From the NCBI GenBank assembly GCA_035263125.1, contig DATFRP010000093.1, positions 1 to 37,660 of the forward strand: a DNA stretch of 37,660 nucleotides, in the 5' to 3' direction. The position numbers and the translations under genes were made by a program. The notes under the pieces are model-generated. The model was not told where the DNA came from, ran no database searches, and saw nothing but the letters and a program-made list of their open reading frames with translations. This document shows, in pieces, positions 31,826 through 37,660 of this stretch (position 1 is its first letter; each line of letters starts with the position of its first letter). This DNA is from Gp6-AA40 sp035263125. GTDB lineage: Bacteria > Acidobacteriota > Vicinamibacteria > Vicinamibacterales > UBA2999.

Positions 31826-34557
31826 GTGAAATCAGCCGTTCCGCTCTCTTTGGCAAACTCAACAGCCTTGCGTACAAGGCGATCGAGGGCGCCACCGTCT
31901 TCTGCAAGCTGCGCGGGAATCCGTACGTCGAGCTGGTGCACTGGATCCAGCAGATCCTGCAGACGCCCGACTCGGACATGCACCGCATCGTCAGGCACTT
32001 CGAGCTGGATTCGTCGCGGCTGGCCAAGGACATCACCGAGGCGCTCGATCGGCTGCCGCGTGGCGCAACATCGATTTCCGATCTCTCCTCGCACGTCGAG
32101 AACGCGGTCGAGCGCGGTTGGGTGTACGCCACGTTGATGTACGGCGAAACCCAGGTGCGCACGGGTCACCTCGTGGTCGGCATGCTGAAGACACCATCGT
32201 TGCGCAATGCCCTCGTGGCGATCTCGCGTCAGTTCGAAGGGCTCAAGAGCGACACGCTCTCCGAGGACTTCCGGCGCATCGTGGGCGGATCGCCGGAGGA
32301 CGCGATGACCGCGCGCGACGGGTCGTCGCTGGCGGCGCCCGGCGAGGCGAGCGATGCGATGGCGCCGGCGCAAATGGGGAAACAGGAGGCGCTCAAGCGA
32401 TTCGCAACCGATCTGACCGACCGCGCGCGCAAAGGGCAGATCGATCCGGTCAGCGGACGCGACGAGGAAGTCCGGCAGATCATCGACATCCTGATGCGGC
32501 GCCGCCAGAACAATCCGATCCTGACCGGCGAAGCCGGCGTGGGAAAGACGGCGGTCGTCGAAGGGTTCGCGGTCCGTCTCGCGAAGGGCGACGTGCCGCC
32601 GCCGCTGCAGAACGTCTCGCTCTACACGCTCGACATCGGGCTGCTGCAGGCCGGTGCAAGCATGAAAGGCGAGTTCGAGAACCGGCTGCGGCAGGTGATT
32701 GACGAAGTGCAGGCGTCACCAAAACCGATCATCCTCTTCGTCGACGAGGCGCACACTCTCATCGGCGCTGGCGGAGCCGCGGGCACAGGCGACGCGGCCA
32801 ATCTTTTGAAACCGGCGCTCGCGCGGGGCACGTTGCGCACGATCGCGGCGACGACGTGGGCGGAGTACAAGAAATATATCGAGAAGGATCCGGCGCTGAC
32901 GCGCAGGTTCCAGGTCGTGCAGGTGGCCGAGCCGAGCGAAGAGAAGGCCATCCTCATGGTGCGCGGTGTGGCCTCGGTGCTCGAGAAGCATCATCGAGCG
33001 CAGGTGCTCGACGAGGCGCTCGAGGCGGCCGTGCGGCTGTCGCATCGCTACATTCCCGCGCGTCAGCTGCCCGACAAAGCGGTCAGCCTCCTCGACACGG
33101 CGTGCGCGCGCGTCGCCATCAGCCAGCACGCGGTGCCGGCGCAGCTCGAAGACTGCCGCCGTACCATCGAGGCGCTGCAGACCGAGCTCGAGATCATCGG
33201 CCGTGAGGAAGCGGTCGGCGTCGCGGCCGCCGATCGAAGGAAGTCGGCCGAAGAGAAGCTTACGGCTGCAGAGACGCGTCGCGGCGAGCTCGAGGCGCGC
33301 TGGCAGGCTGAGAAGGCGGTCGTCGATCGCATCCTCGACCTGCGTGCGAAGCTGCGCAAGGGACACGAGAAGGTCGAGGGGACCGGGAGCAGGCTCGAAG
33401 CCGCCGCGCAGGCCGAGAAGGCCGGTACGCAGGCCGTCGCCGTGGCGGAGGAGGTCACGACCGAGGATCGTCAGGCGCTGCTGACGGAATTGACCGATCT
33501 TCAGGCCACGCTCAAAGGACTGCAGGGCGAAACGCCGTTGATTCTCCCCAGTGTCGACGAGCACGCGGTTGCCTCCGTCGTTCAGGACTGGACCGGGGTG
33601 CCGGTCGGCCGCATGGTGAAGAACGAGATCGAGTCGGTGCTGAACCTGGCCGACACGCTCAATCAGCGTGTGATCGGTCAGCGGCACGGGCTCGAGATGA
33701 TCGCCAAGCGCATACAGACTTCGCGTGCGAAGCTCGATAACCCGAACAAGCCGATCGGCGTGTTCATGCTCTGCGGTCCATCAGGCGTCGGGAAGACCGA
33801 AACCGCGCTGACGCTCGCTGAGGCGCTGTATGGCGGCGAGCAGAACGTCATCACGATCAACATGAGCGAGTTCCAGGAGGCCCACACCGTCTCGACGCTC
33901 AAGGGCTCCCCGCCCGGCTACGTCGGCTATGGCGAGGGCGGCGTCTTGACCGAAGCGGTCCGTCGCCGGCCGTACAGCGTGGTGCTGCTCGACGAGGTCG
34001 AGAAGGCCCATTCCGACGTGCACGAACTGTTCTTCCAGGTCTTCGACAAGGGCTGGATGGAGGACGGCGAGGGCCGTCGTATCGACTTCAGGAACACGAT
34101 CATTCTGCTCACCTCGAACGTCGGCACCGACTTGATCATGAGCATGTGCAAAGACCCCGACCTGATGCCCGAGCCCGAGGGGATCGCGAAGGGGCTGCGC
34201 GAACCGCTCCTCAAGAAATTTCCGGCCGCGTTGCTCGGTCGACTCGTGGTCATCCCGTACTACCCGCTCAGCGACGCCATGCTGGCGAACATCGTGCGCC
34301 TGCAGCTCGGACGGATCGCAAAGCGCGTGGTGGAGCACCACAAGATCCCGTTCAACTACGATGACGACGCGGTGAAGCTGATTGTCAGCCGGTGCACCGA
34401 GGTCGAGAGCGGTGGGCGTATGATCGATGCCATCCTCACGAACACAGTGTTGCCGGCGATCAGCCGCGAGTTCCTGACGCGGACGATGGCCGGGGCCGCG
34501 TTGAATGGCGTGCGCCTGGGCGTCGCCAACAGCGATTTCGAGTACCGGTTCGACTGA
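31822..34557 (+). CDS. clpV: T6SS AAA+ sheath-recycling ATPase ClpV (TssH)
   Basis: This 911-residue Hsp100 ATPase has an N-terminal domain (about 1-150, LFGKLNSLAYKAIEGATVFC) that in ClpV binds the contracted TssC. AAA+ module D1 has Walker A GEAGVGKT (about 236-243) and Walker B ILFVDEAH, followed by a coiled-coil middle region (about 440-560). Module D2 has GPSGVGKT (about 652-659) and VVLLDEVEKAH. The last block is GGRMIDAILTNTVLP. Length and the lack of a ClpP-binding loop fit ClpV rather than ClpB or ClpA. It disassembles contracted sheaths using ATP. The stop overlaps the next ATG by one base (TGATG). Confidence 0.97.
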   Translation: MSEISRSALFGKLNSLAYKAIEGATVFCKLRGNPYVELVHWIQQILQTPDSDMHRIVRHFELDSSRLAKDITEALDRLPRGATSISDLSSHVENAVERGWVYATLMYGETQVRTGHLVVGMLKTPSLRNALVAISRQFEGLKSDTLSEDFRRIVGGSPEDAMTARDGSSLAAPGEASDAMAPAQMGKQEALKRFATDLTDRARKGQIDPVSGRDEEVRQIIDILMRRRQNNPILTGEAGVGKTAVVEGFAVRLAKGDVPPPLQNVSLYTLDIGLLQAGASMKGEFENRLRQVIDEVQASPKPIILFVDEAHTLIGAGGAAGTGDAANLLKPALARGTLRTIAATTWAEYKKYIEKDPALTRRFQVVQVAEPSEEKAILMVRGVASVLEKHHRAQVLDEALEAAVRLSHRYIPARQLPDKAVSLLDTACARVAISQHAVPAQLEDCRRTIEALQTELEIIGREEAVGVAAADRRKSAEEKLTAAETRRGELEARWQAEKAVVDRILDLRAKLRKGHEKVEGTGSRLEAAAQAEKAGTQAVAVAEEVTTEDRQALLTELTDLQATLKGLQGETPLILPSVDEHAVASVVQDWTGVPVGRMVKNEIESVLNLADTLNQRVIGQRHGLEMIAKRIQTSRAKLDNPNKPIGVFMLCGPSGVGKTETALTLAEALYGGEQNVITINMSEFQEAHTVSTLKGSPPGYVGYGEGGVLTEAVRRRPYSVVLLDEVEKAHSDVHELFFQVFDKGWMEDGEGRRIDFRNTIILLTSNVGTDLIMSMCKDPDLMPEPEGIAKGLREPLLKKFPAALLGRLVVIPYYPLSDAMLANIVRLQLGRIAKRVVEHHKIPFNYDDDAVKLIVSRCTEVESGGRMIDAILTNTVLPAISREFLTRTMAGAALNGVRLGVANSDFEYRFD

Positions 34558-35957
34558 TGAATGAGGGCCGCAGTCATGTCACGGCACGCCAGGAAATGAC
34601 TCCCGACCCCGTCGAGACACGCATGGAGCCATCGACTACTACAGACCGCGCCGTCAGTCTCGAGGAAGCGGTGTCGATCGCGATCAGGCTGCAGCAGAAC
34701 GATCAATGGACTGCGGCGGCCGACCTCTATCGGCGCATCCTCGAGATCGCGCCCGACTACGCCGATGCCCTTCACTTCTCGGGCGTGCTCGCCCATCAGG
34801 AAGGGCGCAGCGACGAGGCGATCGAGCTGATTCAGAAGAGCCTGGCCCTCGAGCCCGATCATGCCGACTGGTACAGCAACCTGGCGATCGTCCTGCGCGA
34901 TCGTCTCAGGCTCGAGGAAGCGATCGAGGCCTGCCGCCGCGCGGTGGCGATCGACGCCAATCATGCCAACGCGCTCAGCAATCTCGGCGTGCTCCTGAGG
35001 GCGCACGGCGATCTGGCCGGAGCAGAAGAAGCCTATCGTGCCGCGATTCGAGTGAGCCCCGAACACGCGGAGGCGTACACGAACCTCGGGATTCTGCTGA
35101 ACGCACAGAAGCGCACGCACGAAGCGGTCATCTGCTTCTGCAAGGCGATCACCTTCAGGCCGAAGCATCCCGATGCCCGCAGACTGCTGGCGCTGGCGCA
35201 TTGCACCATCGGCGAGGTCGATGCTGCCGTGCGCATCTTCGATGAATGGCTCGCGGAAGAGCCGACTCATCCGATCGCGCTGCACATGCGCGCGGCGTGC
35301 TCGGGCCACGATGTTCCCGCGCGCGCGTCGGACGGCTTCATCGAGACGACGTTCGACAGCTTCGCGGGCAGCTTCGATGCCAAGCTGGCCAAACTGCTGT
35401 ACCGGGCGCCGAGTCTGGTGACCGCGATGCTCGCGGAGGTGGAACCGGAGGCGTCGAAGCGCTTCGACGTACTCGATGCCGGATGCGGCACCGGGTTGTG
35501 CGGGCCGCTGCTCGAGCCGTATGCGCGTCGCCTGGTGGGTGTCGATCTGTCAGCCGGCATGCTCACCCAGGCACACGCGCGGAAGGTGTACGACGAGCTG
35601 ATCAAGGGGGAGTTGACAGCGTTCTTCCGCAGCGCGGTCGGGGCGTTCGACGTGATCGTTTCGGCGGACACGCTGGTGTACTTCGGTCCGCTCGACGAGG
35701 TCATAGCGGCGGCGGCCCGAACGCTGCGTCCCGGCGGGCGGTTGATCTTCACCGTGGAAGCGTGGTCGGACGAGGCGTCTGCCGAGGGGTACTGTCTCAA
35801 CACACACGGCCGCTACTGTCACACGCGTCCGTATCTCGAACATGTGCTTGCGAGCGCCGGCCTGCGATCCGAGATCGTGCCGGCGGAGTTGCGCCTCGAA
35901 GCCGGCGATCCAGTCGACGGCTACGTCGTGCGTGCGACAAGAATGGTAACGGAGTAG
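34557..35957 (+). CDS. TPR-repeat protein with C-terminal SAM-dependent methyltransferase domain
   Basis: This 466-residue protein combines tandem TPR repeats (about 30-250; EGRSDEAIELIQKSLALEPD, LEEAIEACRRAVAIDANHAN, AHGDLAGAEEAYRAAIRVSP and more) with a class I methyltransferase domain (about 300-460). Motif I is VLDAGCGTGLCG (about 304-315), with GVDLSAGML, FDVIVSADTLVYFG and LRPGGRLIFTVE downstream. It resembles the TPR-containing methyltransferases of COG4976. No signal peptide is seen, so it should act in the cytosol. The substrate is unknown. It begins within the clpV stop (ATG 34557) and ends 4 nt before vgrG, so it is built into the T6SS operon. It may modify a T6SS protein or effector, or act as an effector adaptor. 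ATGs at 34596 and 34623 are alternative starts. Confidence 0.88.
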   Translation: MNEGRSHVTARQEMTPDPVETRMEPSTTTDRAVSLEEAVSIAIRLQQNDQWTAAADLYRRILEIAPDYADALHFSGVLAHQEGRSDEAIELIQKSLALEPDHADWYSNLAIVLRDRLRLEEAIEACRRAVAIDANHANALSNLGVLLRAHGDLAGAEEAYRAAIRVSPEHAEAYTNLGILLNAQKRTHEAVICFCKAITFRPKHPDARRLLALAHCTIGEVDAAVRIFDEWLAEEPTHPIALHMRAACSGHDVPARASDGFIETTFDSFAGSFDAKLAKLLYRAPSLVTAMLAEVEPEASKRFDVLDAGCGTGLCGPLLEPYARRLVGVDLSAGMLTQAHARKVYDELIKGELTAFFRSAVGAFDVIVSADTLVYFGPLDEVIAAAARTLRPGGRLIFTVEAWSDEASAEGYCLNTHGRYCHTRPYLEHVLASAGLRSEIVPAELRLEAGDPVDGYVVRATRMVTE

Positions 35958-35961
35958 ACGA

Positions 35962-37660
35962 TGCCTCGAGCGATGGAAATCACGACACCACTCGGGGACG
36001 ACCTGCTGTTCCACCGGATGCACGCGCAGGAAGAGGTGAGCCGGTTGAGCGAGCTGCAGGTCAATCTGCTCAGCCCGAAGTGCGACGTCAAGTCCGACGA
36101 CATCCTTGGCAAGAACGTGACCGTGAAGCTGGCGCTGCCCGACGACAGCACGCGCTACTTCAACGGCGTCGTCACCAGGTTCTCGCAGGGGGCGCAGTAC
36201 GGCCGCTACTTCCGGTACGGCGCCGTCGTCCGCCCGTGGCTGTGGCTGCTGACGCGCACGACCGACTGCCGCATCTTCCAGGAGATGACGGTCCCGGACA
36301 TCGTCAAGCAGGTGTTCGCCGACGAGCCGACCGCCGATTTCAAGTTCGAGCTGACCGGCTCGTACAGGAAATGGGTGTACTGCGTCCAGTACCGTGAGAC
36401 CGACTTCAACTTCGTCAGCCGGCTGCTCGAAGAAGAGGGCATCACCTACTACATCAAACACACCGACGGCCACAACACCGTCGTGCTGACCGATTCGACG
36501 AGCAAGCACACGCCGACGCCCGGCTACGAGACGATGTCGTTCGTGTCGCCCGAGCAGGTCGTGCGACCCGAGCTCGAGCGCATCACCAGCTGGGACTGCA
36601 CGCACGAGATCCAACCCGGCGTCTACGTCCACGACGACTACGACCTCGAGCGGCCGAGCGTCGAGCTCAAGACGAGGAAAGTCGTGAGCCGTGGCTACTC
36701 GCCGAGCGACTACGAAGTCTACGACTACCCCGGGCACTACCTACAGAAGGGGGACGGCGAGCAGTACGCCGACGTTCGCATCAACGAGTACGGCAGCCAG
36801 TTCCAGACCTCGCAGGCGATCACCAACGCGAAAGGCATCTGCGTCGGGTCGCTGTTCACGCTGGCCGATTGCAACCGCGACGATCAGAACCGCGAGCACC
36901 TCATTCTCTCGGCCAGCTACGACGTCGAGTTCAGCGATTACGAAGCGATGCCGCACGGCGGTGGGAGCAGCTACCACTGCAGCTTCGTCGCGATGTCGAG
37001 CGCGCAGCAGTTCCGGCCGAAGCGCCGCACGCCGAAGCCGTTCGTGCAGGGGCCGCAGACCGCGGTCGTCGTCGGTCCGGCCGGAGACCAGATCTACACG
37101 GACAAGTACGGGCGTGTGAAGGTGCAGTTCCACTGGGATCGCTACGGCAAGAAGGATCAGAACAGCTCGTGCTGGATCCGTGTGTCGAGTCCCTGGGCGG
37201 GCAAGGGCTGGGGATCGGTGGCCACGCCCCGCATCGGTCAGGAGGTGATCGTCGACTTCCTGGAAGGCGATCCCGATCAACCGATCATCACCGGCCGCGT
37301 GTACAACGCGGAGCAGCCGCCGCCGTTCGGGTTCCCAGCCGGCGCAGTGATCAGCGGCACCAAGTCGGACACCCACAAGGGGAGCGGCTACAACGAGATG
37401 TCGCTCGACGACACCGCCGGCAAGGAGCGGGTGTTCGTCCACGGGCAGTACAACATGGACACCGTGGTCGAACACGACCAGACGTCGACGATTCACAATT
37501 GCCGCACCGACCGGGTCGACATCGACGACTCGGAGTCGATCGGCCAGAACCAGAAATGGGACGTCGGCGTGAACCGCGACGCCACGATCGGCGCCAACGA
37601 GACGCTGACGGTCAAGGCCAATCGCACCAAGAGCATCATCGGCAACGAGACGATCACGGT
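35962..37660 (+). CDS. vgrG: T6SS spike protein VgrG (TssI), 3' end outside window
   Basis: 566 residues are visible and the frame is open at the right edge. The N-terminal gp27-like part has ITTPLGDDLLFHRM, DDILGKNVTVKLALPDD, RYFRYGAVVRPWLWLLTRT and ETDFNFVSRLLEEEGI. The gp5-like OB-fold has the hallmark GRVKVQFHWDRYGKKD, SSCWIRVSSPWAGKGWG and EGDPDQPIITGRVYN. The final ~70 residues enter the gp5 beta-helix repeats (DDSESIGQNQKWDVGVN, IGANETLTVKANRTKSI). VgrG forms the trimeric spike tip and carries effectors. Any C-terminal effector domain lies beyond the window. CGGAGTAG lies ahead of the ATG at 35962. Confidence 0.97.

Overview
The window is 37.7 kb of high-GC bacterial chromosome. Codon use, short GGTTC- and GAATCAGG-type intergenic repeats, and a GTCCGCC-TGAA-GGCGGAC palindrome (which I recall as very abundant in Vicinamibacterales genomes) suggest an Acidobacteriota bacterium of the class Vicinamibacteria. 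This placement is an inference from memory and was not tested. The organism is diderm, because the window encodes an outer-membrane lipoprotein and a cell-envelope-spanning secretion machine.

The left third (1-9.5 kb) is mostly housekeeping. It holds a 5'-truncated priA, an M50 membrane protease and an HU gene on the minus strand, and divergently der (EngA GTPase), a MerR-type regulator and tRNA-Pro(GGG). A Ser/Thr kinase fused to a BRCT domain follows. Then come a minus-strand PhoP/PhoQ-like two-component pair and a DUF4389 membrane protein.

The right three quarters (9.6-37.66 kb, all plus strand) is a type VI secretion system (T6SS) locus in which all thirteen core genes can be recognised. 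Block 1 runs kinase, secreted TPR/coiled-coil protein, tagH (FHA), tssJ, tssK, tssL (with OmpA domain), tssM, tagF-pppA fusion. Block 2 starts after a 225-bp gap: tssA, tssB, tssC, hcp1, hcp2, tagJ, tssE, tssF, tssG, clpV, a TPR-methyltransferase, vgrG (cut by the window end). Gene content, with tagJ plus the kinase/phosphatase/FHA/TagF module, resembles the H1-T6SS of Pseudomonas aeruginosa (clade i3).

The genes fit together as follows. TssJLM form the membrane complex. TssEFGK form the baseplate. TssA coordinates sheath (TssBC) and Hcp tube assembly under the VgrG spike. ClpV with TagJ recycles the sheath. The transmembrane kinase, TagH and the TagF-PppA fusion would control firing by threonine phosphorylation. 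The least explained parts are the secreted TPR/coiled-coil protein beside the kinase, the TPR-methyltransferase between clpV and vgrG, the kinase-BRCT fusion, and a 14-bp RNA stem between the two hcp genes.
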